From: Streptomyces sp. NBC_01235
GTDB taxonomy: Bacteria > Actinomycetota > Actinomycetes > Streptomycetales > Streptomycetaceae
DNA: 64,000 nt
NCBI RefSeq assembly: GCF_035989285.1
Contig: NZ_CP108513.1
Coordinates: forward strand, 10,726,001-10,790,000
Reading direction: 5' to 3'
The notes below the pieces were generated by a model that worked only from the letters and a program-made list of their open reading frames with translations, was not told where the DNA came from and ran no database searches. This document shows, piece after piece, positions 16,784 to 24,951 of this stretch (position 1 is the first letter of the stretch; every line of letters begins with the position of its first letter). Made by a program: the position numbers and the translations under genes.

Positions 16784-18364
16784 ATGCTGGAGCTGGCGGG
16801 GGAGAAGACGGAGACGGCCGGGGCATATCGGCTGTTCGCCGAGCTGGGGCAGGGCGGCATGGGCCGTGTGCTCCTCGGGGCCGGGCCGGACGGGCGGCTG
16901 CTCGCCGTCAAGCAGATCCATGCCGAGTACGCCGACGAGGACGGCTTCCGGGCCCGTTTCCGGCGGGAGGTCGCGGCCTCGCGCCGGGTCTCAGGGGCCT
17001 GCACCGCGCCCGTCGTGGACGCGGACCCGGAGGCCGAAACACCCTGGCTGGCCTCGGTGTTCATACCCGGTCCCACGCTGAGCGGGGCCCTGGACGAGAT
17101 CGGGCCGCTGCCCGAGGAGGCCGTACGGCGGCTGGCCGCCGGGCTGGCGATCGCGCTCGCCGACATCCACGGGGCCGGGCTGGTCCACCGTGACCTCAAG
17201 CCCTCGAACGTCCTGCTGGCCGAGGACGGCGTACGGGTCATCGACTTCGGCATCGCCCGTGCCGTCGCGGGCGGCACCCGTATCACCCACACCGGCTCGC
17301 TCATCGGCTCGCCCGCCTTCATGGCGCCCGAGCAGGCGAGCGGCGGCCACATCACCTCGGCCACCGACGTGTTCGCGCTCGGGTCCACCCTCGTCGCGGC
17401 CTGCACGGGGCGGCCGCCCTTCGCCGGGGAGTCCGTACCGAGGCTGCTGTACGCGATCCTGCACGACGAGCCAGACCTGGCCGCCGTACCGCCGTCCCTG
17501 CGCGGGATCATCGCGCCCTGCCTGGCCAAGGACCCGTCCGCGCGGCCGGCCCCGCAGGAGCTGCTCGCCACGATCGGGGCCCTGGCGCCGACGGCCCGGC
17601 CGTGGCCGGGGGCGCTGGCGGCACTGACCGCGGCCCAGCGGGCCGAGGCCGAGACCCTGGCGGCGCGGCTGCCGGCCGCCCCCGCGACGATGGCCGCGGC
17701 TGTCCCCGGCGCCGCCCCGCTCCGCCGGGGACGGTGGCGCCGGCCGCTCGCCGCGGCGGCGGCCGCGGCGACGGTCGTTGCCGTGTCGGGCACCCTCGCA
17801 CTGACCGCCGGGCGGCCGTACGCCATGGACCTGTACCACTCCCTCGGGCTGGGGACCGTACCCCTGTCGGAGCTCGAGGACCGGTTCCAGGCGAGGGCCC
17901 TCGACTGCTCGGACATCAGAGGCGAGATGGACGTTCCCATCGGGTTCGGCCTCTCGGCAGGAGGCGGGATCGACCGGCGCGGCGGGACCTGGGCCGGGCC
18001 CGACAACCTCTGCGTGTGGACGACTTCGCCCGTGGGGACCGAGGGCTTGGCCACAATCTCCGTGCACTGGTATCTCCACCTCACCGGCGAGGGCGAAGGG
18101 ACGGGCGCCGAGCAGGCCTACCGCGCGCTCGAACAGCTCAGGGCCCGCGGCGGGACCCGGGACGAGCCTGCGCTCGGCTTCGGGGACGAGGGCCTCTGGC
18201 GGAACAGCGCGGAGGAGGAGTTCAACTGCGCGCTGTCAGTGCGCGATGGCAACCTGAGGGTGTCCGTCGAGGTGGCCGGGCAGCGCTATTGGAGGGACGA
18301 CGGCTGCCAGGCCCTGGCGAAGCAGGCCGCCCGGACCGCCGTGCGGGTGCTCCCGAAGCGCTGA
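16784..18364 (+). CDS. Membrane Ser/Thr protein kinase 1
   Basis: About 526 residues from ATG 16784; the frame is open further upstream but that part looks non-coding. The kinase domain has glycine loop ELGQGGMGRV, catalytic Lys in LAVKQI, HRD loop LVHRDLKPSNVLL, DFG as VIDFGIAR, and APE as MAPEQA. An Ala-rich linker and one membrane helix (LAAAAAAATVVAVSGTLALT) follow. The roughly 180-residue outside domain has paired Cys (LDCSDIRG, DNLCVWTT, FNCALSV, DGCQALAK) and no PASTA repeats. A close paralogue follows 25 bp downstream, probably one operon. Ligand unknown. Confidence 0.88.
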   Translation: MLELAGEKTETAGAYRLFAELGQGGMGRVLLGAGPDGRLLAVKQIHAEYADEDGFRARFRREVAASRRVSGACTAPVVDADPEAETPWLASVFIPGPTLSGALDEIGPLPEEAVRRLAAGLAIALADIHGAGLVHRDLKPSNVLLAEDGVRVIDFGIARAVAGGTRITHTGSLIGSPAFMAPEQASGGHITSATDVFALGSTLVAACTGRPPFAGESVPRLLYAILHDEPDLAAVPPSLRGIIAPCLAKDPSARPAPQELLATIGALAPTARPWPGALAALTAAQRAEAETLAARLPAAPATMAAAVPGAAPLRRGRWRRPLAAAAAAATVVAVSGTLALTAGRPYAMDLYHSLGLGTVPLSELEDRFQARALDCSDIRGEMDVPIGFGLSAGGGIDRRGGTWAGPDNLCVWTTSPVGTEGLATISVHWYLHLTGEGEGTGAEQAYRALEQLRARGGTRDEPALGFGDEGLWRNSAEEEFNCALSVRDGNLRVSVEVAGQRYWRDDGCQALAKQAARTAVRVLPKR

Positions 18365-18389
18365 CGGGGACTCCGGCGCCTGACGGGCA

Positions 18390-20090
18390 ATGATGAGGGA
18401 TGGGGAAGCGTTGAGGGAGCTCAGACAGACCGACCCGATCAGGGTCGGGCCGTACCGGCTGCTCGCGGAGATCGGGCGGGGCGGGATGGGCCGGGTGCTG
18501 CTCGGGGCCGGGCTCGACGGGCGGCTGGTGGCGGTCAAACAAGTCCACGCCCGGTTCGCCGCCGACGAGGAGTTCCGGGCCCGGTTCCGGCGCGAGGTGG
18601 CCGCCTCCCGCAAGGTGTCCGGGGCCTTCACCGCGGCCGTGACGGCCGCCGACACGGAGGCCGAGACCCCGTGGCTGGCCTCGGTGTTCGTCTCCGGGCC
18701 CGCGCTCGGTGCGGTGGTCGACGCGGTCGGTCCGCTCCCGGAGGCGTCCGTACGCCGCCTCGCGGCCGGACTCGCCACGGCGCTGGTGGAGATCCACCGG
18801 GCCGGGCTGGTGCACCGGGACCTCAAGCCCGACAACGTCCTCCTCGCCGAGGACGGCGTACGCGTCATCGATTTCGGCATCGCGCGGGCGGCGCAGGCGG
18901 CGGGCGGGGACGCCGCCGAGCTGACGCAGAGCGGGGTGGTCGTCGGCTCGCCCGCCTTCATGTCGCCCGAACAGGCCGAAGGGAAGGAACTGACCCCGGC
19001 GAGCGACGTGTTCTCGCTCGGGTCGGTGCTGGTGCTGGCTGCGGCCGGACGCAGCCCCTTTGCCGCCGGCAGCACCCTCCAGACCCTGTACGACCTGGTC
19101 CACGCCGAGCCCGACCTGTCGGCCGTACCAGCGGGGTCCCAGGCGCTGGTGGCCGCCTGCCTGGCCAAGGACCCGGCCGCCCGGCCGACGCCGGAGGGGA
19201 TCCTCGAACTGCTCGGGGCCTTGGCCCCGGCGGACGCTGATGGCCGCCGGCCGTGGCCTGCCGCCGTGCACACGATGATCGCGGCGCAGCAGGCCGAGGT
19301 GGACCGGGTGCTCGGCGCCCCGGAGCGGACCGTGCTGGACCTGCTGGCCGGGCGGGCCGGGGCGCCCGTACCGGGCGAGCCGCAAGGGACCGGCCCCGGG
19401 GCCGCCGCGCCGACCGCCGTGGCCACCGCCGCGGACCTGGCCGCGGCACCCGCAGACGACCCGGTCCGGCGCCGGATCCCGCAGCCGCTCGTGGCGGCGT
19501 CCGCGGTGGTGCTGGCGGGCCTGATAGGCGGAGCGGCGTACCTCTTGTGGCCCGACGGGGACGGCAGCGGCAACGGGAGCCCCCCGGGGGACAAGTACGT
19601 CAACACGGTGCTCTGCCCGGAGGCGGCGGACCAGCTCCCGCTGCCCCCGGCCGAACGCAGGGAGGCGGACGACATCCACAGCGACGGCGGGACGTATGAG
19701 GGGGTCGACTGCACCTGGTACGGCTACGGGGAGTCGAAGCAGCACGCGTACGTGACCTGGACGGTGTACCACAGCCCCAAGTCCGCGCCGTCTGCGTCGC
19801 CCGGGCAGGCGGTGACGCAGTCAGCAGGGACGCAGTCGGCGGGGACACGGGCGGCGCACGCGAGCCTGGCGGAATTTGCGAAGGCGACCCACTCCTCGCC
19901 CGGGCCCGGCCCGGGCGAGGAAGCGGTCTGGGGGACCGCCTGGTCGGACGGGTCGGGCTGCCGGTTGGGGGTGCGCGACGGGAACCTGGAGGTGGTGACG
20001 GTGCTCAGCGAGCCGCGGCACCCCGCGGGCACCTGCAAGGCGGAGGCCGCGAAGATCGTGGAGGCCGTGCTGAACATGATGCCGCGCTGA
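18390..20090 (+). CDS. Membrane Ser/Thr protein kinase 2
   Basis: 566 residues from ATG 18390 (or ATG 18393). Kinase motifs are EIGRGGMGRV, VAVKQV, LVHRDLKPDNVLL, VIDFGIAR and MSPEQA. A Pro/Ala linker leads to one membrane helix (LVAASAVVLAGLIGGAAYLLW near residue 370) and an extracellular domain of about 180 residues with four Cys (VLCPEAAD, VDCTWYGY, GCRLGVRD, GTCKAEAA). Kinase domains of the two neighbours are nearly alignable throughout while sensor domains diverge, as after tandem duplication. The shared end motif SVRDGNL/GVRDGNLEV suggests related sensor folds. Confidence 0.88.
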   Translation: MMRDGEALRELRQTDPIRVGPYRLLAEIGRGGMGRVLLGAGLDGRLVAVKQVHARFAADEEFRARFRREVAASRKVSGAFTAAVTAADTEAETPWLASVFVSGPALGAVVDAVGPLPEASVRRLAAGLATALVEIHRAGLVHRDLKPDNVLLAEDGVRVIDFGIARAAQAAGGDAAELTQSGVVVGSPAFMSPEQAEGKELTPASDVFSLGSVLVLAAAGRSPFAAGSTLQTLYDLVHAEPDLSAVPAGSQALVAACLAKDPAARPTPEGILELLGALAPADADGRRPWPAAVHTMIAAQQAEVDRVLGAPERTVLDLLAGRAGAPVPGEPQGTGPGAAAPTAVATAADLAAAPADDPVRRRIPQPLVAASAVVLAGLIGGAAYLLWPDGDGSGNGSPPGDKYVNTVLCPEAADQLPLPPAERREADDIHSDGGTYEGVDCTWYGYGESKQHAYVTWTVYHSPKSAPSASPGQAVTQSAGTQSAGTRAAHASLAEFAKATHSSPGPGPGEEAVWGTAWSDGSGCRLGVRDGNLEVVTVLSEPRHPAGTCKAEAAKIVEAVLNMMPR

Positions 20091-20115
20091 GGCGGCGGGG
20101 CCAGCCGTAAGGGTC

Positions 20116-20575
20116 ATGCGGAGTCAGCGGCGTCCGCCGCCCTGCTGTGCGGGCAGCTGTCCCGCAGTCCTGGACCCTCTCCCCGGGCAGGCCGTCCCCC
20201 TGGGACTCGCCCTGGGCATGTCCGCCCTGCGGGCCGACATGGCACGCACCCTCGCCATCGCCGGCTCCCACGGCGACCAGACCGGTGAGGCCGGGGTCCT
20301 GGCTCTGTCGGCGCTGGGGGAGGCCTATGAGGGCGACACCGATGCGGCCGGCCGGTTCGCCGACGCCGCTGCCGGGCTCGTGGACGGACTCACCGATCCG
20401 AACCTCACAGACCTGTGCGAGTCGCTGGTGTGGCTTGCCTGGGCGGAAGCACTGCTGGAGCGCTACGACGACGTGGAACGGCATGCGGACCGCGGTGTGG
20501 GCATCGCCCGACGCAGCGGTCAACTCCATGTCCTGCCGCACCTGCTGACGACCACGGCGTACCTGGGCTGCGGTG
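20116..20575 (+). pseudogene. LuxR/AAA-type regulator, internal fragment
   Basis: The frame encodes helix-repeat text (GEAGVLALSALGEAYEGDTDAAGRFAD, LTDLCESLVWLAWAEALLERYDD, VERHADRGVGIARRSGQLHVLPHLLTT) characteristic of the TPR-like middle region of large LuxR-family (LAL/MalT-type) regulators. It breaks off at about 20575 where ISAs1 sequence begins. Neither the ATPase nor the LuxR DNA-binding domain is present. A remnant. Confidence 0.5.
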
Positions 20576-20619
20576 GGTGCCGACGGCATCGCTCATCCCC
20601 GCGGACCATGAAGCCACCC

Positions 20620-20802
20620 GCCGGGGATCGGGCACCTGAGCCAGGCAGGTCAGCAGGCTGGGGAGGTCATCGGGCGCGGTCGGTGCGGCGTCGGCGAGTC
20701 GGCCCAGAGGGCCCGGGACGAGCGAGGATGAACGGGCAGGCACGGTCTTCCGTCGTGGTGATCAGGGACTCGACACCTCATGATCACCGGAAATCGTGCC
20801 TG
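20620..20802 (-). pseudogene. ISAs1-family transposase, N-terminal remnant with IS end
   Basis: The minus strand starts MPARSSSLVPGPLGRLAD and continues APDDLPSLLTCLAQVPDPR, the standard ISAs1 N-terminus, then loses homology. Upstream, GCAGGCACG and CGTGCCTGC pair around inner TGATCA sites and probably represent the IS terminal region. It may be the lost front end of an element similar to the one whose C-terminus lies at 14.1-14.5 kb. Confidence 0.5.
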
Positions 20803-20809
20803 CTCCGCG

Positions 20810-21493
20810 TCAGCCCCGGCGACCACCTCGCGGTCCTACCCCAGCTCCTGAAGCCCCACCAACCCGGATACACCGCCTGAATGACGCCGCCCTGGTCTGT
20901 CGTTGCAGGCTGCCCAGGGATACCGAGATGTCGTGGACGTCCGTCAGCTCGGTCCAGATTTCCTTCGTGCCCATCCCGCTCACGATCATCGAGTTGATCT
21001 TTTCCTTGAGGGGCTCGGTGATGGCGGACCGGTTCTTGGGGGTCTGGAAGTCGGGAAAACTTGCGGAGTCCAGGACGCGGCGGACCAGCCAGCGGGGAAC
21101 ATTCCACCGCCCCGCGATCTGCCGGACGGTTGTGTCGCCCTGAAGCGCGTCGTATTGGATGGGCAGGGTCATGTCCAGGCTGCCCTGCTTGAGTGCCTTG
21201 TGGGTGTGGATGCGCAGGGTCCTGGGGGTGGGCATTGCCCGGCCGCGGGCGGAGCCGGCGGCCGAGAGGGCCCGTTGCAGGGCGGCCTCGGAGCGGCCGG
21301 AGACCGCGCCGAGCCGTTCGATGCGGGGTTTGCCGAACCAGTTGGGCGGGCCGGCGAGGAAGCAGCGCAGGTCGCTGGGCTTGAGGTGGTTGGCGCGGGC
21401 CAGGCGCCGGACGTAGGAGTCGGTGCTCTCGCCGAGCTTGGGGCGGACAATCACCGGAAGCTCGGCGATGCGCTCGGAAGAGGATCCGGTCAA
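20810..21493 (-). pseudogene. TniQ-like transposition protein
   Basis: Starts with TTG 21493 overlapping the upstream TniB stop by TTGA. The first 70 residues match TniQ proteins (RPKLGESTDSYVRRLARANHLKPSDLRCFL). A helix-turn-helix-like C-terminal part follows (TVRQIAGRWNVPRWLVRRVL). The last about 25 residues are Gly/Arg-rich and look like read-through past a break next to the ISAs1 piece. TniQ directs target choice in Tn5053/Tn7-type transposons. With the rest of the element gone it is non-functional here. Confidence 0.5.
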
Positions 21494-21760
21494 CGCCTGG
21501 TCACCGCCGCCCTGACCGGGGACGACGCCATCTGGGCGGTGTGATCCAGCGGTATCGCCGCGAAGTCTTCTTCGTGATCTTCTCGGTGCCGGTGAGGATC
21601 GCGTCGATCGCGTCCCCGCGGATCGCGTGGGACAGGGCTCCGATCATGCCGCCGGTCCGGTCGTGCAGGTAGCGGTCGAGAGCGACCAGCGTGCCGCGCT
21701 GGTGCTCGTGCAGCAGCAAGGTCTCCTCAAGGGGCGCGACTGCGTCGTCCACCCCTCGCC
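21490..21760 (-). pseudogene. TniB-like ATPase, C-terminal fragment
   Basis: The minus strand reads LLLHEHQRGTLVALDRYLHD, RTGGMIGALSHAIRGDAIDA and ILTGTEKITKKT. This is the C-terminal lid region of TniB/TnsC-type AAA+ transposition ATPases. One extra base near 21550 breaks the frame. The correct frame continues AAIPLDHTAQMASSPVRAA to a TGA at 21490-21492 that overlaps tniQ. The Walker motifs are missing: the piece begins at the junction with tpg-side DNA. Confidence 0.55.
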
Positions 21761-21965
21761 GGGGGGAGAGCCCGCTGGACTTTCTGCCGTACGCGGCGTC
21801 CGGCAAGCCGCAGCCGGGCGGGTTCCGCCTCGGGCCCACGCCGGGCCTGGCGAAGCTGGAGAGCGTCCAGTCGATGCTGTGGGCGGTCGAACTGTTGGAG
21901 AAGGGCCTCAACCCGGCCCGCCACATGAAGGGCGGCGACGCCGTCCGGACGAAGGGGAGTAACCG

Positions 21966-22393
21966 GTGGGCGAGATCGACGACGCGATCGAGCGGGCCGA
22001 CCGGGAGAGCTTCATCCGCCAGCCGCCGAAGACGCTCAAGGGCAAGATCGGCTACCTGCTCAAGCAACTGGGTAGCGCGAAGGCCGTCGCCCAGGAGATC
22101 GGCGTCACCGCCGACTCCGTGAACTGCTACCGGCGCGGCGCCCACAAGCAAGCCCGCGCCGACGTCGCCGCGAAGATCGACGACGCGGTGTGGGCCCGCT
22201 GGCAGCCCCAGGTCCTCAAGCGCTGGCAGAGGCGGGCCGCGCCCTCCAGCGGGATCACGGTGGAGACCCGGCCCGGTTCGTGTACACCGCGCCCGTCGGT
22301 ACGACCGACGACGGACAGTTGGGGTGCCTCACCGTGCACCTCCCCCCCGGCGTGTATTTCCAGGACGGTGGTGGACGCGCTATGAGCTCGTAA
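21966..22393 (+). pseudogene. tpg: Telomere terminal protein gene (tpg) relic
   Basis: From GTG 21966 the frame resembles Streptomyces Tpg, the protein covalently bound to linear chromosome ends: an N-terminal DDAIERADRE helix, GKIGYLLKQLGSAKAVAQEI with an HTH, ARADVAAKIDDAVWARWQPQV, and GITVETR. The frame slips at about 22260, after which ARFVYTAPVGTTDDGQLGCL and TVHLPPG follow. It then ends early where an IS5 element is inserted. The region just upstream (to about 21770) may be the end of the partner gene tap. A dead copy, but evidence of linear-replicon ancestry. Confidence 0.65.
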
Positions 22394-23274
22394 CACGATC
22401 TTGTTGAACGGTCCTGGTCGGGCGTGACTGTTGTGACGGTCTGATCGTTCGGGTGGGTGTGACGACTCGGCCGTGGATCGTGGACGACGACTTGTGGGCG
22501 CTGATCGAGCCGTTGCTGCCGCCTTGGCCCCCGCGGTCTCCGGGGCCGAAGCCGGTGGCGGACCGGCTGTGTCTGCAGGGCATTCTGTATGTCCTGCACC
22601 AGGACGTCGCTTGGCAGCTCCTGCCCCTGGAGCTGGGGTTCGGCTCGGGGCAGACCTGCTGGCGGCGCCTGGACCGCTGGCAGGCGTCTTCGACAGGTTG
22701 CACCGCATCCTGCTCGCGGAGCTGAACGCGGCCGGCGAACTCGACTGGACCCGCGCGTGCGTGGACGGCTCCCACGTCCGCGCCAAAAAAGGGGAGACGC
22801 GACCGGGCCGTCGTCGGTCGACCGGCGGAAGACTGGCAGCAAACACCATCTGATCTGCGACGGGAAGGGCACTCCGCTCCACGTCATCACGACTGCGGCG
22901 AACGTCGACGACATCACGCAGACTCTCGCCCTCGTCGACGGCATCCCGCCGGTGGCCGGGCGTCCGGGCCGTCCCCGTCGACGCCACGAGTCCATCCTGG
23001 GTGACAAGGCGTACGACTCCCGGGTAGTCCGCCGTGAACTGCGCACACGCCGGATCATGCCGGTCATCTCCCGCAAGGGCGCCCCGAACATCAAGGGCCT
23101 GGGCAAACTCCGCTACGTCGTCGAGCAGGCCTTCGCCCTCCTCCACCAGTTCAAACGCCTCGCCATCCGATGGGAACGACGCCTCGAACTCCACGACGCC
23201 TTCGTCTCCCTGGCATGCAGCCTCATCTGCTGGCGACGCCTCAAGAAGGCCCACCCATGATCCTGTTACGAGCC
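22386..23274 (+). mobile_element. IS5-family insertion sequence
   Basis: Both ends share the inverted sequence GCTCGTAACA (22386 onward; complement ending 23273-23274), with further partial matching inward. The element interrupts the tpg relic. It encodes a two-frame IS5 transposase on the plus strand. No clear target duplication was seen. Confidence 0.7.
22453..23260 (+). pseudogene. IS5-family transposase, two-frame, with an extra break
   Basis: ORF A starts at GTG 22453 (VDDDLWALIEPLLPPW, then WRRLDRWQA). At about 22683 one base is missing and the text continues in the next frame (GVFDRLHRILLAELNAA, then DGSHVRAKKG with the first Asp). At an A6G slippery run near 22785-22791 the family's usual programmed frameshift leads to HHLICDGKGTPLHVITTAAN, ILGDKAYDS (second Asp) and KLRYVVEQAFALLHQFKRL (Glu). 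The slippery site is normal. The earlier indel probably inactivates it. Confidence 0.7.
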
Positions 23275-23330
23275 ATTAGACTCCGAAAGGGCTCCGCGAC
23301 CAGGGCATATGGAGAAGTGCAACTGGAGTA

Positions 23331-23915
23331 CTAAGCCTTGATTGGTGCGGCCGACCTGGCGGCCTGCTCGATCTTCGCGCAGTAGGATGCACGGGCTTCC
23401 TCGTCGATCTGCTTCTCGTGTTCGGCGCGCAACCCGGTCCGGCCGTCGAGGCCCTCGCGCAGGATATCGGCGTGCCCGGCATGCCGGATGGACTCGCCGA
23501 GGACATGGACCATGATGGCGAACAGGTTCGTGTCGGCATGAGGCTCCGGCCACCACGGCACGTGGCCGTGGGCGTCGAGGGGAAGCTCGTTGATCGTCGC
23601 GTCCGAGTGTTCCCACGTGCGCCGGTAGAACCCGATGATCTGATCGCGGGTCTCGTCCTCGGTCGCCCACAGATCGCTGCCGTTGGAGTCCTGCCACCGG
23701 GGCAGCGGTTCCGGGGAAGGGCGGTCGAAGACCTCGCCGAAGTACCTGGCCTCGACGGTGGCCACGTGTTTGACCAGGCCGAGGAGGTTGGTCCCGGTCG
23801 CTGTCAAAGGTCGGCGGGCGTCGTATTCGGACAAGCCGTCGAGTTTCCAGAGCAGCGCCTTGCGGTCCCGCCGCAGTCTCCCGTGCAGGTTGTCTTTCGC
23901 GAATTCATCGATCAT
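23331..23915 (-). CDS. DinB/DUF664 family protein
   Basis: 194 residues from ATG 23915 (MIDEFAKDNLHGRL). Matches the DinB-like four-helix fold as used in actinobacterial mycothiol-dependent enzymes: KALLWKLDGLSEYDARRPLT, LLGLVKHVATVEARYFGEVF with a metal-ligand His, and VHVLGESIRHAGHADILRE with the second and third His. Reactions in the family include thiol transfer and detoxification; the substrate here is not predictable. Intact, though placed among IS relics. Confidence 0.8.
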   Translation of the reverse strand: MIDEFAKDNLHGRLRRDRKALLWKLDGLSEYDARRPLTATGTNLLGLVKHVATVEARYFGEVFDRPSPEPLPRWQDSNGSDLWATEDETRDQIIGFYRRTWEHSDATINELPLDAHGHVPWWPEPHADTNLFAIMVHVLGESIRHAGHADILREGLDGRTGLRAEHEKQIDEEARASYCAKIEQAARSAAPIKA

Positions 23916-23945
23916 GCGGCATGAGCCTGCCATGGGCTGCTCGTG

Positions 23946-24049
23946 GTCTCAAGATCCCGTACGTGGTCCGCAACGACTGGCAGAGCCGAGGCCTGGCCAT
24001 GGCCGCCGCCCTGACCTGCTACAAGAAGCTCGCGAAACTTGCCACGTGA
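23946..24049 (+). pseudogene. Transposase C-terminal tail
   Basis: A short frame (GLKIPYVVRNDWQSRGLAMA, then TCYKKLAKLAT and TGA at 24049) looks like the last 35 residues of a DDE transposase or similar protein. It has no start or other domains. It forms the last relic before the azole cluster's low-GC upstream region. Confidence 0.35.
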
Positions 24050-24506
24050 GACACCCGCTAAGTGGTTGGCAGGTTGAAGACCAAGCTCAACATCTTTAAC
24101 GATTCAATCAGACCCTCGATCGTTGCGTGTCCGGCCACCGGCTTGGTGTCCTCGCGATCGCGTCTCGACGTACGGACGAGGGGCACAGGCGTCGGCCCGC
24201 GGCTCAGTGAACAGATCACGCCAGATCCTCCTCGAAAAGAGGATCCAGCAGTCTTCGACGTGTCGAAAATTTCGAAATGTTTAATCGCTGCGATGTCGGA
24301 GTGGCGGAAGTCAGCAGTGCAGTCTTCCTCGAACAAGACCGTGGTACGTGAAACTTTCTGGAATGGCGAAGGTTTCGAAAGGTCAGGATCCGGCCACATG
24401 GCGAGAAATCGAAGCGCTTCAACATGTCTATTGACTTTCACGCTTGGGCTTTGTGATCGTGAGGCGTCACCACTCGTACTGGCAACCAAGAAGGGTTGAC
24501 CTGGCA
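24050..24506. other. Lower-GC region upstream of the repeat ORF
   Basis: GC drops visibly below the flanks. Frames on both strands are open but none matches a family I know. The minus-strand frame ending near 24061 (FRHSDIAAIKHFEIFDTS, then ATIEGLIESLKMLSLVFN) has protein-like composition and could be the end of a small unknown protein. This stretch may be the left boundary of a transferred island. A weak TTGACT at about 24431 could be a -35 box for the repeat ORF. Confidence 0.3.
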
Positions 24507-24752
24507 ATGACGCGTGAACGAGCGATGGTTCCGGCCTCCAGCGACAACGGGCGTGCACGGGCGATGGTTCCGGCCTCCAGCGACAATGGGCGTGCACGGG
24601 CGATGGTTCCGGCCTCCAGCGACAATGGGCGTGCACGGGCGATGGTTCCGGCCTCCAGCGACAACGGGCGTGCACGGGCGATGGTTCCGGCCTCCAGCGA
24701 CAATGGGCGTGCACGGGCGATGGTTCCGGCCTCCAGCGACAACGGGCGGTAG
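24507..24752 (+). CDS. Six-repeat ORF, candidate multi-core RiPP precursor
   Basis: 81 residues from ATG 24507: a five-residue start (MTRER) then five full and one partial copy of AMVPASSDNGRAR, with the stop TAG directly after the last NGR. The only base that varies between copies (AAC/AAT) is silent in this frame but changes Thr/Met in the next forward frame. Each unit offers two Ser and Arg-rich borders. A TTG at 24444 would add a 21-residue leader; AAGAAGGG is 11 bp before the ATG. All six frames are open through the repeat, so coding is not proven. Alternative: a minisatellite or a minus-strand product. Confidence 0.4.
   Translation: MTRERAMVPASSDNGRARAMVPASSDNGRARAMVPASSDNGRARAMVPASSDNGRARAMVPASSDNGRARAMVPASSDNGR
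24522..24748. repeat. Tandem array of 39-bp repeats, 5.8 copies
   Basis: Copies start at 24522, 24561, 24600, 24639, 24678 and 24717; the last is 32 bases long. Units are identical except for a single C/T position (C, T, T, C, T, C). The unit length is a multiple of three. Each full unit contains the palindrome GTGCAC. There are no unique spacers, so it is not a CRISPR array. Confidence 0.97.
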
Positions 24753-24851
24753 CTTCCGCCCTGAACTACGAAACATGCCGGAAATCCTGGGACCTTTCCC
24801 TCGGTTCCGGTAAGTATGCAGTCTGAATGGCCTGGCCAGGCAGAATTCAGT

Positions 24852-24895
24852 GCGTGTGGTTTCGGTTCCATTATCCCGGTATCGAAACCACACGC
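24852..24895. terminator. 13-bp perfect hairpin between repeat ORF and operon
   Basis: Bases 24852-24864 and 24883-24895 are perfect inverted repeats of 13 bp around an 18-base loop, extendable by wobble pairs. It lies 99 bp after the repeat ORF stop and 56 bp before the first operon gene. Without a following T-run it is not a classical terminator. It could be an attenuator separating a highly expressed precursor from the enzymes, a regulator's operator, or an RNA processing site. Confidence 0.55.
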
Positions 24896-24951
24896 GTCCC
24901 TGACAGTAAGAATTCACCTACGGCAGTCGCACCACCGATCGCGAGGATGCT

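Noticed and set aside
17000..19770. Long minus-strand ORFs opposite both kinase genes
   Set aside because: High GC keeps antisense frames open; the plus strand has every kinase motif, the minus text is Gly/Arg/Pro-rich without domains.
24522..24748. CRISPR array
   Set aside because: The whole 39-bp unit is repeated without unique spacers, units abut directly, and no cas genes are near.
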